A stretch of 64,000 bases of DNA from Nitrospira sp. (GTDB lineage: Bacteria; Nitrospirota; Nitrospiria; Nitrospirales; UBA8639), in assembly GCA_024760505.1 (NCBI GenBank), contig CP058931.1:1-64000 (forward strand). Direction: 5' to 3'. A program made the translations under genes and the position numbers. Within the stretch, counting starts at the first letter, position 1. The number at the start of each line of letters is the position of its first letter. A model generated the notes under the pieces. That model was not told where the DNA came from. It did no database searches and saw nothing but the letters and a program-made list of their open reading frames with translations. This document shows positions 1 through 8,967 of this stretch, piece by piece.

Positions 1-1
1 G

Positions 2-118
2 TTCAATGCCATTGCGCATCGGTTGAACACTCGACCGAGAAAATGCCTTGACTGGGCGACGCCCCTGGAAGTGTTTACGCAATTGCGTCATCAATCACCC
101 GTTGCACTTGGAACTTGA
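2..118 (+). mobile_element. IS30-type transposase, C-terminal fragment (cut by window edge)
   Basis: An open frame enters from the window edge and ends at a TGA at 116-118. It encodes about 38 residues with the pattern IAHRLNTRPRKCLDWATPLE, the usual C-terminal signature of IS30-family DDE transposases. The bases just after the stop, around 100-135, resemble the right terminal repeat seen next to IS30-type stop codons, but the left end lies outside the window so no boundary can be proved. Whether the element is complete cannot be judged here. Confidence 0.75.
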
Positions 119-347
119 AACCGCCCCCTTTATTGAAAGGCTATATCACCAGATCAAACCGACCATTAAGGAGTGGCATTTCTCCATCGGAATTTTCCAA
201 AACAGTGTAGATCCATTTTTTTGAAACCGTCCATGAAAATCCGGAAGCGCCTCAGGGGAAGAAGAACTGTAGACGATTGTTGATCACGTAAAACAATTGC
301 ATGGTTTAGCGCCCCTAAACATTGGCCAACTTATCTCAATACATTTG

Positions 348-1649
348 CTAACCACTTCTATTCCCTGACTGGTTGCATTTTCCCTCCACTTGTGAGTGCG
401 AAAGAACCACACTCGTCCCGACAAGTATCCAAAACAGATAGGAATGGCTTCCGCCGAAGCTGTCTTCGAAAAAAATACGGATCGAAAATCCAAGAACCAT
501 GAGAAATACTCCCATCTGTAACCACCGATATGAGGAAGTCATAGCTTTTGTCCAGTCCTTATAGATAGTAAATCCCACTTTGGCGAGCAACCAAAGAAAC
601 AAGACCAACCCTGGTAACCCAGCCCCTGTCACCACCATGAGATACCAGTTATGCGGTTTTTCGGGAATATCGGGAATTCCGAGATTCACAGCTTCCAACT
701 CAACGATATTTTGCCCATGACGCTTTTCTAAAATAGGCACGCCATAACCCACACCAACGATTGGCTGGTCCAGAATATCTGCAGCACTAAGATTCCATAC
801 TGCTAACCGAGCTTTAATAGTCCAGGGATTGAAGGTTTCACGATGTAGTCCCAATTGACCAAGGACCACTCCAACCGAAAGGAATACCACCATTCCTATC
901 ATCAGCAAGCGAAATGCGTGACGTTTATGGACAAGAAATCCTCCAACAATTAATTGCGTCAGAGAGGCTAACCAGACACCACGACTATAGGAAAGCACTA
1001 GGGCCAAGAAAGAGAGAAATATGCCATAACCTACCATCACCCGTTTCCATGAACTGGTCACCGCCAAGAATCCCGTGATGAACAGAGGGAAAACCATCAA
1101 CACATTGGTACTCAGCCAGGTAAAATCTGCGCCACCTGCTTTCGGAAAACCCGCACGGATCGTGCGATCCAAAAGATTCCCTCCCCGGTGCCAAAAATCA
1201 AGAAGGGAATAGGTGTAACAGGCAATGGCCCCCACCAATAAGACGGGGAGAGCCTTCTTTAGAAAATATTCATTTCGTTGTTCCCGCACAATCAAACAGG
1301 TGCCATAGAACACCGCCAACTGTGCTACAATTTTTTGCCATTCCTTCAGACTGACCCAAGGATCAATTGAAAAAGGAATCGTAAACGCAACCCATCCCAC
1401 AAAACAGATAAACGGAACAAGGAGCGGGGCATGAATCCAGAGCGGCTTTCGCTCCAATACACAAAGGAGTATTGCCATACCCAGAAGAGGGAAAAAGAAA
1501 TATTCTTGAATATGAAACAGTCGGGGAGAAAAACCCAAAAGAATGACTACACAAAGCCCCCACCCAAGGGCAGGCCAAAGATCAGAACGGTGGAAAGTCC
1601 TTGAAGAAGAGGTGCTGCCAACCTGTCCCACATCCAAGTCGATACTCAT
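348..1649 (-). CDS. O-antigen ligase / Wzy-type polymerase family membrane protein
   Basis: This 433-residue protein is almost entirely hydrophobic, with roughly ten membrane segments and a long periplasmic loop at about residues 280-345. That loop holds the GVGYG and PHNWYL elements typical of the Wzy_C (O-antigen ligase/polymerase) family. Members join or polymerise O-antigen or other polysaccharide on the periplasmic face of the inner membrane. The exact substrate cannot be read from sequence. The next upstream gene on the same strand, 246 bp away, is the LPS-sugar isomerase kdsD, which fits an envelope-polysaccharide role. The ribosome site before ATG 1649 is weak. Confidence 0.75.
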   Translation of the reverse strand: MSIDLDVGQVGSTSSSRTFHRSDLWPALGWGLCVVILLGFSPRLFHIQEYFFFPLLGMAILLCVLERKPLWIHAPLLVPFICFVGWVAFTIPFSIDPWVSLKEWQKIVAQLAVFYGTCLIVREQRNEYFLKKALPVLLVGAIACYTYSLLDFWHRGGNLLDRTIRAGFPKAGGADFTWLSTNVLMVFPLFITGFLAVTSSWKRVMVGYGIFLSFLALVLSYSRGVWLASLTQLIVGGFLVHKRHAFRLLMIGMVVFLSVGVVLGQLGLHRETFNPWTIKARLAVWNLSAADILDQPIVGVGYGVPILEKRHGQNIVELEAVNLGIPDIPEKPHNWYLMVVTGAGLPGLVLFLWLLAKVGFTIYKDWTKAMTSSYRWLQMGVFLMVLGFSIRIFFEDSFGGSHSYLFWILVGTSVVLSHSQVEGKCNQSGNRSG

Positions 1650-1895
1650 TGGATCAGATCATTTGAGACAAGCTAGATCTCGCACAAGAAATGTTTTCAA
1701 AATAATCCTCATTAGTCCCGTTCAGGGGTGGGCAAAAATGCTTGAAACGCTCTTGCCCTACACGCAGGCAACCGAGCATCCCGCAATCAAGAAACACACA
1801 TAAATGCTTACTATCACGCCGTACCCTACCCATCTTAAACGGCATTCTCGCCTCGAATCAGATTCAAGACTCTTCCCATCGACTAGAAGTCTTTG

Positions 1896-2861
1896 CTAAA
1901 GGCCACGGGAAATCAGATCATGAATATGTATCATGCCAACGACTTTTTCCTGTCGATCAAGGACGGGTAGCACGGAAATGGGCTTCTCCCGTTTCTCCAT
2001 AAATTGAAGAACTTTGACGGCTTTTTCATCCTGATAGACCCAACTGGGCTTTGGGTTCATGACCGCTCCAATCGTGAGAGCGAAAAGGTTCTGTCCCCCC
2101 TCCAACACCCGACGAATATCAAAGTCAGTGATCAATCCCAATAAACGATCTTCCTCATCAAGAACGGACACGGCGCCGGCACGTTTACTCGTCATTTCAC
2201 ACAACATGAATTGAATCGTGTGAGAAAGGCGAATAACCGCATTGGCTTCACCGGTTCGCATCAGATCCCCAACGTTCAAAAGCAGTCGTTTTCCTAACTG
2301 TCCGCCAGGGTGAAACATGGCATAGTCGGCTGGTTGAAAGTTTCGCAATTTCATCAAAGCCATGGCCAGCGCATCCCCTAAGACCAGGGCGGCAGTGGTG
2401 CTACAGGTTGGTGCCAGATTGAGCGGACAAGCTTCTTCTTGTATGGGCGTCACAAGAACAAGATCGCTACTTCGTGCCAGAGTGGAGTTTGCCTGCGCCG
2501 TAATGACAATCATTCGTGCACCAATTTTTCGAATAAATGGAAGCAGTGCTAGCAATTCTTCGCTTTCGCCTGACTTTCCTACCGCAATTACTATATCTTC
2601 TTTCCCCACAATCCCAATGTCCCCATGCAGCCCCTCGGAGCCATGTAAAAACACCGCAGGTGTGCCGGTGGACACCATCGTAGCCGAAATTTTATTCGCT
2701 ATCAGGCCGGATTTTCCCACCCCTGTGAGGATCACTTTTCCCTGACAGGCTTGCAACATCTTTACTGCCTCCTCGAAAGGAAGACCTATGCTCTCCTCAA
2801 GGTGCGCAATGGCTTGACCTTCCAGCCTGATCACCCGACGAAGTTCTTGAAGAATATCCAT
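1896..2861 (-). CDS. kdsD: D-arabinose 5-phosphate isomerase (KdsD/KpsF family)
   Basis: This 321-residue protein has an N-terminal SIS sugar-isomerase domain (about 30-170, with GVGKSGLIANKI and HGSEGLHGDIG) followed by two CBS domains (about 205-320). That is the full architecture of KdsD/KpsF/GutQ enzymes, which interconvert ribulose 5-phosphate and arabinose 5-phosphate, the first step of Kdo synthesis for lipopolysaccharide. Length and domain order match the family. It acts in the cytoplasm. The gene lies upstream of the O-antigen ligase on the same strand. The start at ATG 2861 has no strong Shine-Dalgarno sequence. Confidence 0.9.
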   Translation of the reverse strand: MDILQELRRVIRLEGQAIAHLEESIGLPFEEAVKMLQACQGKVILTGVGKSGLIANKISATMVSTGTPAVFLHGSEGLHGDIGIVGKEDIVIAVGKSGESEELLALLPFIRKIGARMIVITAQANSTLARSSDLVLVTPIQEEACPLNLAPTCSTTAALVLGDALAMALMKLRNFQPADYAMFHPGGQLGKRLLLNVGDLMRTGEANAVIRLSHTIQFMLCEMTSKRAGAVSVLDEEDRLLGLITDFDIRRVLEGGQNLFALTIGAVMNPKPSWVYQDEKAVKVLQFMEKREKPISVLPVLDRQEKVVGMIHIHDLISRGL

Positions 2862-3301
2862 AAGAATCTGATCTTGTTATCTCTAGTAAAATCGGCTGTT
2901 CGGGAAAAAATGTTTCAAGTTGAAATCATCATTAGATAAACAGCTACCCTTGGCTCTTTCTCAGAAAAGGCGCAGGCTTCGCCCCGCACCTGAGGAGCAC
3001 CTTCGCTATACTGTAGAACCCCAACAAAGAGATTTCCTATTGACGCACAGTAAAAAGGAATGGAATCGGTGATAGGAGGAACTCTTGCCCCTTTTTGGGA
3101 AAAGGCCTTTTTCCTTGGGAAAGGGTCTATGCCTAATCAAGTGTATCAATACACAAAATCGTAATTTGGGTCAAGTTGAGCTAGGGCTCACCTTCCTGGC
3201 TTGGATCATGCCACCCCACCTTCCTGTAAGGGCTATTTTCTCCTTCGCCGAACCTGGTACAACGAAGGAAACCGAGACATATTGAAAGGCCCACACCGAG
3301 G
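2862..3301. other. Intergenic region between divergent genes, no gene seen
   Basis: This 440-bp stretch separates the minus-strand kdsD from the plus-strand gene at 3302, so promoters for both should lie here. A TTGACG hexamer at 3040-3045 has no convincing -10 box at the right distance. Short open frames in it have no ribosome sites or recognisable products. I see no tRNA or clear hairpin beyond a 12-bp loop-less palindrome at 3100-3111. Confidence 0.4.
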
Positions 3302-3997
3302 ATGAAAACTCCAAAATTATCATCTGCCACGACTCAAGAAATTACCAGAATGTATAATGTGTTGGACTATGATGGGCTTGGCCCGGTTTATTGCGACGAA
3401 GGTGGAGACGCGTTTTGGGAGGATCGTCGAGGCCCCTGCAAGAAACTGGGGATCGCGATTGCGAGAGCCCTCCGCAGCCGTTTGCCGGCTATGGGGCGAA
3501 GTTTATATGTGGGAGCAGGAGTCCCAGAGATTCCAATTTTGCTCATGGAACGGCTGGAATTAAATCGAACCGTATGTCCCTATAATCTTCGACAAGCAGA
3601 AGTGGATATTCTCAACCAAGCCGGGGGCGAAAACGGAATCCATTTTTACTGCGGGTCGGCAGAGACTGCGACAGGCAAGGTTGATCATCTTTGGATTGTC
3701 AGTGTTCTGAATGACCCGGAAGAATTCCCCAATCTGTCAGTCCTTTTTTCTTACGGCCGTGCGGACCCTCTGGCATTTGACGTATCGGCCTTTTCACACG
3801 AACGGGAAACAGGAGTTCGCTTATTTGCCAATTGCATGGCCAACCTTACCCTGCCAGGGTTGCTCACGACCTCGGTGGAAGAAATGCCCTGGGTTGAACA
3901 CTGGTGCCACTTACATGGCATTCCCTATCAAGTTGAGGATCGGACCTATCCAACAGCCCTGGTAGGCGATCCGGTATGTTTTATACACATTGGATGA
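3302..3997 (+). CDS. Conserved-looking hypothetical protein, possible methyltransferase-like fold
   Basis: The protein has 231 residues, no signal peptide and no membrane segment. A segment near residues 65-80 (SLYVGAGVPEIP) resembles the glycine-rich SAM-binding strand-loop of class I methyltransferases, and later segments alternate like a Rossmann fold, but I cannot name a family. GAGG sits directly against the ATG; a better-spaced GAAAGG lies about 12 bases upstream, so the start is uncertain. The Gfo/Idh/MocA gene follows 57 bp downstream on the same strand, so the two are probably co-transcribed. Confidence 0.6.
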   Translation: MKTPKLSSATTQEITRMYNVLDYDGLGPVYCDEGGDAFWEDRRGPCKKLGIAIARALRSRLPAMGRSLYVGAGVPEIPILLMERLELNRTVCPYNLRQAEVDILNQAGGENGIHFYCGSAETATGKVDHLWIVSVLNDPEEFPNLSVLFSYGRADPLAFDVSAFSHERETGVRLFANCMANLTLPGLLTTSVEEMPWVEHWCHLHGIPYQVEDRTYPTALVGDPVCFIHIG

Positions 3998-4054
3998 GAA
4001 CAACTTCTCTTTTGTTATCACTCCTGGGGGTTAAAGGAAAGAACCAAGGTTGTT

Positions 4055-5023
4055 ATGAAACCGATTTTCCTTGGATTGATTGGCGTAGGGCGACACGGCT
4101 ACCGTTATCTTCACCATTTGCTCTCCGTCGAGACGGGAGGGAAATTGATTGCCATCAGCCGAAGAAACATGGCTGAAGGCATTCGACTTGCCACTGAAAA
4201 CTCCCTCCGATTTTACCCAAACTATCAGGATCTTTTAGCCGATTCGGCTATTCAGGCCGTTTTGATCGTGACCCCTCCCTCACTCAATCTTCCCATTGCC
4301 TTAGAAGCCATTCAACATGGCAAAGCGGTTCTTCTGGAAAAACCGCTTGCCCTTACCCAGATCCAAGGCCGCCAAATCGTTGAGGCCGCCACCAAGGCTA
4401 GAATCCCTGTTATGACAGCCCAGACTCTGCGGTATGAGCCAGCAATCCGGCAATTGCAAGCCATCGCCTCATCCTTAGGCCAATGGCACTATCTTGTTTG
4501 CACTATGCGATTCGAATGCCGCCAAGGGTTGCCTGAAAAAAACACATCATGGAGCAATTATGGGGCCCTTATGGAGTTTGGGATTCACTTGCTGGATTTG
4601 GTCCGTGTCCTCACTCAGGATGAGATCCATTCGGTCTCGGCTGATATTAGTCGACCAACGGCCCAGGACCCCGAAAATCGGGCTTTTATCAAACTGGTTA
4701 CGCAAAGAGGACTTCCCTGTTATCTCGATATTTCACGCGTCAGCCAGGGACGAGTCACCCGCGCAGAAATTATGGCGTCAAAAGGACAAGCCTTAGCCGA
4801 TTGGACGACCAACATCGTTCGAAAAATTTCCGGAGGAAATGAGATATTAGACTACCCCTGCCCTTCCAGTGCAACGTTGATTGAAGTGCTTCGAGACTTT
4901 TGTCAGGCGATTCGAACCGGAGGCCCAATGCCCGTTACCGCAGAAGATGGGTTACGAGCAGTCGAAATTGCCGATGCATGTTACCGATCGGCACAGACCG
5001 GGAAACCCGTTTTCCTCAATTAA
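4055..5023 (+). CDS. Gfo/Idh/MocA family NAD(P)-dependent oxidoreductase
   Basis: This 322-residue cytoplasmic protein opens with a dinucleotide-binding fold (LIGVGRHGYRYL, about residues 8-19) and has the family hallmark EKPLALT at about 95-101, where the lysine is usually catalytic. The C-terminal half matches the alpha/beta substrate domain of sugar and cyclitol dehydrogenases. The substrate cannot be deduced; nearby envelope genes make an activated or free sugar plausible. An AAGG ribosome site precedes ATG 4055. It converges on the gene ending at 5035, with only 11 bp between. Confidence 0.8.
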   Translation: MKPIFLGLIGVGRHGYRYLHHLLSVETGGKLIAISRRNMAEGIRLATENSLRFYPNYQDLLADSAIQAVLIVTPPSLNLPIALEAIQHGKAVLLEKPLALTQIQGRQIVEAATKARIPVMTAQTLRYEPAIRQLQAIASSLGQWHYLVCTMRFECRQGLPEKNTSWSNYGALMEFGIHLLDLVRVLTQDEIHSVSADISRPTAQDPENRAFIKLVTQRGLPCYLDISRVSQGRVTRAEIMASKGQALADWTTNIVRKISGGNEILDYPCPSSATLIEVLRDFCQAIRTGGPMPVTAEDGLRAVEIADACYRSAQTGKPVFLN

Positions 5024-5034
5024 TTCCTGTATCT

Positions 5035-5817
5035 TCATGACCGGCCTCCTGGCATTTGTGCTCTCCAAAGCTCATAGGCATCATGGATGGATGATCCTTT
5101 TATACGATAGGCTACTTCGGCTTCGCCGAAGATTTTTTCAATCAATTCCCAATCCTGTCGGGAAATATTATAGCGTTGAAAGAGTTTAATAAGAGCTGGC
5201 TTCTCCCACATTGGTATTTTGTGGTTATAGCTCACGAGGGCCTCTAACAATTTGGATGTCAAACCACTCTGATAAATTGACTGTAAAAGCCCTGCACTTT
5301 CCTTTTCAAAACGCTGTTCAACCGCCGCTGATAAATATTCGCTCAACTCTGAGGATTGAGATTTCACTAAGGCCGACTGCATTTGAATAAGGCCATGAAT
5401 CAGTTGATTGGCCTGTGAGGTCCCCTCGGGTGGAAGAACATTCGCACTTTCAAACGTGGCTAAGAGGGCCATGACGGAACCAACCAAGGCCGAGCCAGTT
5501 CTCTTTGAAGAAAAATCTGGCGAAGGTTGTGGAGACGAGGCAGCCTCGCGGTCAGCAAAAAATAAATGACTCGGCACCCACGGTTTATAGGTAGAGGCTA
5601 AGCGAACGTTTATCCTCTCCTTCTGAATTGACTTCAAATTTAAAACTTCGGAAAAGGACTCATTCTCCAAACCTCTCTCACTTCTACTTAGACCAACCTC
5701 CCACAGGAACAAGACAGTCGCCCCTATCCATACCGTCAAGAAGATCCACGAGGATTTACGAGTGTCACCCTGGCAGAACATCAGATTCACGCCCTTCACT
5801 GGTTCTTTGGAAACCAT
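5035..5817 (-). CDS. Hypothetical membrane-anchored protein
   Basis: The 260-residue protein has one hydrophobic segment near residues 23-42 preceded by positive charges, so it is probably anchored in the inner membrane by its N-terminus with a periplasmic body. The rest is mostly helical and charged, with no cysteine pairs, haem motifs or known domain that I recognise. It stands alone on its strand between two plus-strand genes. The start is unsettled, since several methionines lie in the first 15 residues. I give no function. Confidence 0.55.
   Translation of the reverse strand: MVSKEPVKGVNLMFCQGDTRKSSWIFLTVWIGATVLFLWEVGLSRSERGLENESFSEVLNLKSIQKERINVRLASTYKPWVPSHLFFADREAASSPQPSPDFSSKRTGSALVGSVMALLATFESANVLPPEGTSQANQLIHGLIQMQSALVKSQSSELSEYLSAAVEQRFEKESAGLLQSIYQSGLTSKLLEALVSYNHKIPMWEKPALIKLFQRYNISRQDWELIEKIFGEAEVAYRIKGSSIHDAYELWRAQMPGGRS
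5115..5138 (+). terminator. Intrinsic terminator embedded in the opposing gene
   Basis: A perfect 7-bp stem (CTTCGGC / GCCGAAG) with a TTC loop is followed on the plus strand by ATTTTTT. It lies 91 bp past the stop of the plus-strand oxidoreductase gene and inside the 3' end of the opposing minus-strand gene. It would end plus-strand transcription where the two converge. Confidence 0.5.
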
Positions 5818-6081
5818 TTCCTTGCTGTCTTCACGTTCTCAGCAAAACCGATGTATGGTCAAAGGACCGTTAATATGTGTCCAATTGGCAACCGGCAGAT
5901 TCTTCCTGTGTGTTGGGAAATTTTTTTGCTTCAGGAAAAAGACCTTCCCCTTCCTAACAGACAATTTTGATAAAATTCCATTGTCTTCTTTCCTCTTTTT
6001 ACCAAATGATAGCCGGTACCGTTTTTGCTTCTTTTTAGAGAAACAATTGATGACTTCAATTTCTCTCTCAGTATCTTAATC

Positions 6082-7020
6082 ATGAACAAACCCTTATGCA
6101 CCTCTCAATTGCCTTCTCTCAAGCGAAAAATGACCTTAAACCTTCCCCGCTCACTTCGTTATTACCAAAAGGGCATCTTACACCCCGAAGCCTGGTTTTC
6201 AATAGTGGAAAACGATTACACCAAAATCTTGGGTGCCGTGAATTGGGATTCGCTATTTCCGGAACAGAACGCAGGCTATCAAGTACTAGACATTGGATGT
6301 GGACCCGGCCGATTTCCGAGAATGTTGCAGGCATGGCTTCCGTCAACCATACGCCTTCATTATGATTATTTGGACCCTTCCCACTATTGCCTCTCCACCT
6401 GCAGCCAGTCTCTGCGCCTGCCATTTCTCCCCAGACATGCCTGGCAAACCACCTGGGATAATGCTGAAAAGTTCCTGACTCCAGGTTCTTACGATGTGGC
6501 ATGGGCGATCCAATCCTTCTCCTGCCTGGATCATGCCTCTCTCCATACTTCATTGTCCCGACTTATCGGTGCTCTACACCCAACTCGGGGAACCGCGTGT
6601 ATTGTCCTTGCCAAGCAAGAGGCTTTTTTCTCACGACTGCATCACACCTTCTTTCAAGAATGTTCCCCTCACGCTCCAATGCCCTATCTTTCTGCAGAGT
6701 CCGTAGTTGCTGTGTTAGAAAAATTAGAAGTTTTTATCACTATTCGAGAAATAGCCAGCACCCATAGCATTTCAATCCGGCATGATCGACTGTTAGAACA
6801 ATACCTCCAACAAGTCGTCATGGATTCAGCCCCCTTGCCAAACTGGATGAAGCAGCCCAGATTACGCCAGCTTGTAGAGTCCTGCCGTCATGGAGACACC
6901 TATCATTTTACCAATCCATATTGGCTCATATTGTGTACACCCCCATCCGCAGGAGCCGGAGGGAGGCTTCGGCTCCAGCAATATCTCGCATCGGTAACAT
7001 CTTGTAAGCTCGCCTCCTAG
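6082..7020 (+). CDS. Class I SAM-dependent methyltransferase
   Basis: The 312-residue cytoplasmic protein carries the SAM-binding motif I VLDIGCGPGRFPRML at about residues 70-85, an acidic motif II region (YDYLDPS) and a later DVAWAIQSFSCLDH segment in the motif IV position. These place it in the class I methyltransferases. The substrate is unknown. I chose ATG 6082 rather than upstream in-frame non-ATG codons because the residues before it are not conserved-looking, though no clear ribosome site precedes it. The C-terminus continues about 130 residues beyond the core fold. Confidence 0.7.
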   Translation: MNKPLCTSQLPSLKRKMTLNLPRSLRYYQKGILHPEAWFSIVENDYTKILGAVNWDSLFPEQNAGYQVLDIGCGPGRFPRMLQAWLPSTIRLHYDYLDPSHYCLSTCSQSLRLPFLPRHAWQTTWDNAEKFLTPGSYDVAWAIQSFSCLDHASLHTSLSRLIGALHPTRGTACIVLAKQEAFFSRLHHTFFQECSPHAPMPYLSAESVVAVLEKLEVFITIREIASTHSISIRHDRLLEQYLQQVVMDSAPLPNWMKQPRLRQLVESCRHGDTYHFTNPYWLILCTPPSAGAGGRLRLQQYLASVTSCKLAS

Positions 7021-7268
7021 GAATCTCACGGGCCAACACCATCCTTGCCATGTCAGTGGACAAGACTGTGTGGCGTCTCCCTCCTGCGCAACCATTTCTC
7101 TTCTGCTGCTGACTCCTAGGAAAATCATCATCGCCAGGGCTGCACATGCAATCTTTTGTCCCACCAACATTGACCATTTTCCTAGCATTATGAGACATTC
7201 AGGAAACGAATCATCGACTGCCCCTATTTTCCATTCATCAACGGTTATGATCGAAGGAGCATTGTTTC

Positions 7269-8942
7269 ATGTCAAAAACCTTGAAGAAAAATAGCCTCCC
7301 CCTGACCGAGGGACCGGACCGTGCCCCCGCTCGTGCGATGCTCAGGGCTGTAGGCTTGACCGACGACGACTTTACCAGGCCCCTCATCGCGATCGCCAAC
7401 ACCTGGTCGGAAATCACCCCTTGTAATTATCATCTACGCGATCTGGCGGCGAGTGTGAAACAGGGGATTCGTGAGGCGGGAGGGACCCCCATCGAATTCA
7501 ACACAATCGTAGTCTCAGATGGTATCAGCATGGGGACGGAGGGGATGAAAGCCTCTTTAATCAGCCGAGAAGTGGTGGCGGATTCCATCGAATTAGTGGT
7601 TCGCGGACATCTGTTTGACGGAGTCATTGCTTTGTCGGGTTGCGACAAAACCATTCCAGGATGCGTAATGGCGCTGGCCCGTCTGAATCTTCCATCAATC
7701 ATGCTCTATGGAGGCTCCATTATGCCTGGAGAATTCCATGGAAAACCGGTATCGATCCAGGACGTCTTTGAGGCCGTCGGATCACACGCCAAAGGGAAAA
7801 TGACAACGGAGGACCTGATTGAATTAGAACGACGAGCCTGCCCAGGAGCCGGCGCCTGCGGTGGTCAATTTACGGCCAATACCATGTCAATTGCGTTTGA
7901 GTTTTTAGGAATTTCCCCAATGGGATTCAATGGCGTGCCAGCCCTCGACCCCAGAAAACACCAAGTGGCTAAGGAATGCGGAAAAATCCTGATCAATCTC
8001 CTGAAAAACGATCTTCGCCCACGGGATATTATTACTCGCCCCGCATTGGAAAACGCCATCGCGGCAATCGCCACTACCGGTGGATCCACCAATGGCGTCC
8101 TCCATCTTTTAGCCCTGGCCCATGAAATGTCGCTCCCATTAAATATTGACGATTTTGATACCATTAACCGCCAAGTCCCGCTCCTGGCTGATCTGAAGCC
8201 GGGAGGTAAGTTCATGGCAGCCGACCTCTATCAAGCAGGAGGCACACCGTTGGTGGCAAAATGGCTTTTGGAATCTGGCCATCTCCATGGAGACCAAATC
8301 ACCGTTACCGGACGAACGTTAGCTGAAGAAGCTGCCACAGCCAAGGAAACTTCAGGGCAAACAGTTCTTTTTCCCCCTTCCCATCCAATTAAACCAACGG
8401 GAGGACTTGTGATTTTGAAAGGCAACCTTGCCCCAGAAGGCTGTGTTGTCAAAGTGGCTGGTCATGCCAAATTAGCACACCATGGCCCGGCCAAAGTCTT
8501 CGACTGCGAAGAAGATGCGTTTCAGGCAGTCCAACAAGGAAAAATCGTGGACGGGGATGTGGTCGTCATTCGCTATGAAGGGCCACAAGGCGGACCAGGG
8601 ATGCGAGAGATGTTAGGGGTGACGAGTGCTATTGTTGGGGCAGGATTAGGCGAATCAGTCGCCCTTTTGACGGACGGACGGTTTTCAGGAGCCACGTATG
8701 GTTTCATGGCTGGACACGTCGCCCCTGAAGCCGCAAAAGGTGGACCGATTGCGGCGGTCCAAAACGGAGACCTCATTCATATCGACATTACTGCGAGACG
8801 GTTGGATGTTGAACTTTCAGAGCAAGACATTCAAGCCCGTTTGGCAAAATGGACTCCACCGGCACCACGGTATACAAAAGGAGTCATGGCCAAATATGCC
8901 AGGATGGTTTCCTCGGCTTCCCTCGGAGCCGTAACTTCTTAA
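7269..8942 (+). CDS. ilvD: Dihydroxy-acid dehydratase
   Basis: This 557-residue protein is a full-length dihydroxy-acid dehydratase, which dehydrates 2,3-dihydroxy-isovalerate and 2,3-dihydroxy-3-methylvalerate in valine, leucine and isoleucine synthesis. It shows the iron-sulfur cysteines of the family (SGCDKTIPGC near 120 and CPGAGACGGQFTANTMS near 190) and the C-terminal DGRFSGATYGFMAGH block. A GAAGGAG ribosome site stands 8 bases before ATG 7269. It is cytoplasmic and appears to be monocistronic, with convergent neighbours downstream. Confidence 0.96.
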   Translation: MSKTLKKNSLPLTEGPDRAPARAMLRAVGLTDDDFTRPLIAIANTWSEITPCNYHLRDLAASVKQGIREAGGTPIEFNTIVVSDGISMGTEGMKASLISREVVADSIELVVRGHLFDGVIALSGCDKTIPGCVMALARLNLPSIMLYGGSIMPGEFHGKPVSIQDVFEAVGSHAKGKMTTEDLIELERRACPGAGACGGQFTANTMSIAFEFLGISPMGFNGVPALDPRKHQVAKECGKILINLLKNDLRPRDIITRPALENAIAAIATTGGSTNGVLHLLALAHEMSLPLNIDDFDTINRQVPLLADLKPGGKFMAADLYQAGGTPLVAKWLLESGHLHGDQITVTGRTLAEEAATAKETSGQTVLFPPSHPIKPTGGLVILKGNLAPEGCVVKVAGHAKLAHHGPAKVFDCEEDAFQAVQQGKIVDGDVVVIRYEGPQGGPGMREMLGVTSAIVGAGLGESVALLTDGRFSGATYGFMAGHVAPEAAKGGPIAAVQNGDLIHIDITARRLDVELSEQDIQARLAKWTPPAPRYTKGVMAKYARMVSSASLGAVTS

Positions 8943-8967
8943 CAAATCACCCTCCAGGGAGCAGTAA

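Noticed and set aside
1650..1895. Small open frames between the O-antigen ligase and kdsD genes
   Set aside because: No ribosome site, no hydrophobic or domain pattern, and overlapping frames on both strands; treated as non-coding.
3100..3111. Palindrome AAAAGGCCTTTT in an intergenic region
   Set aside because: A loop-less 12-bp AT-rich palindrome occurs by chance and has no associated promoter or T-run.
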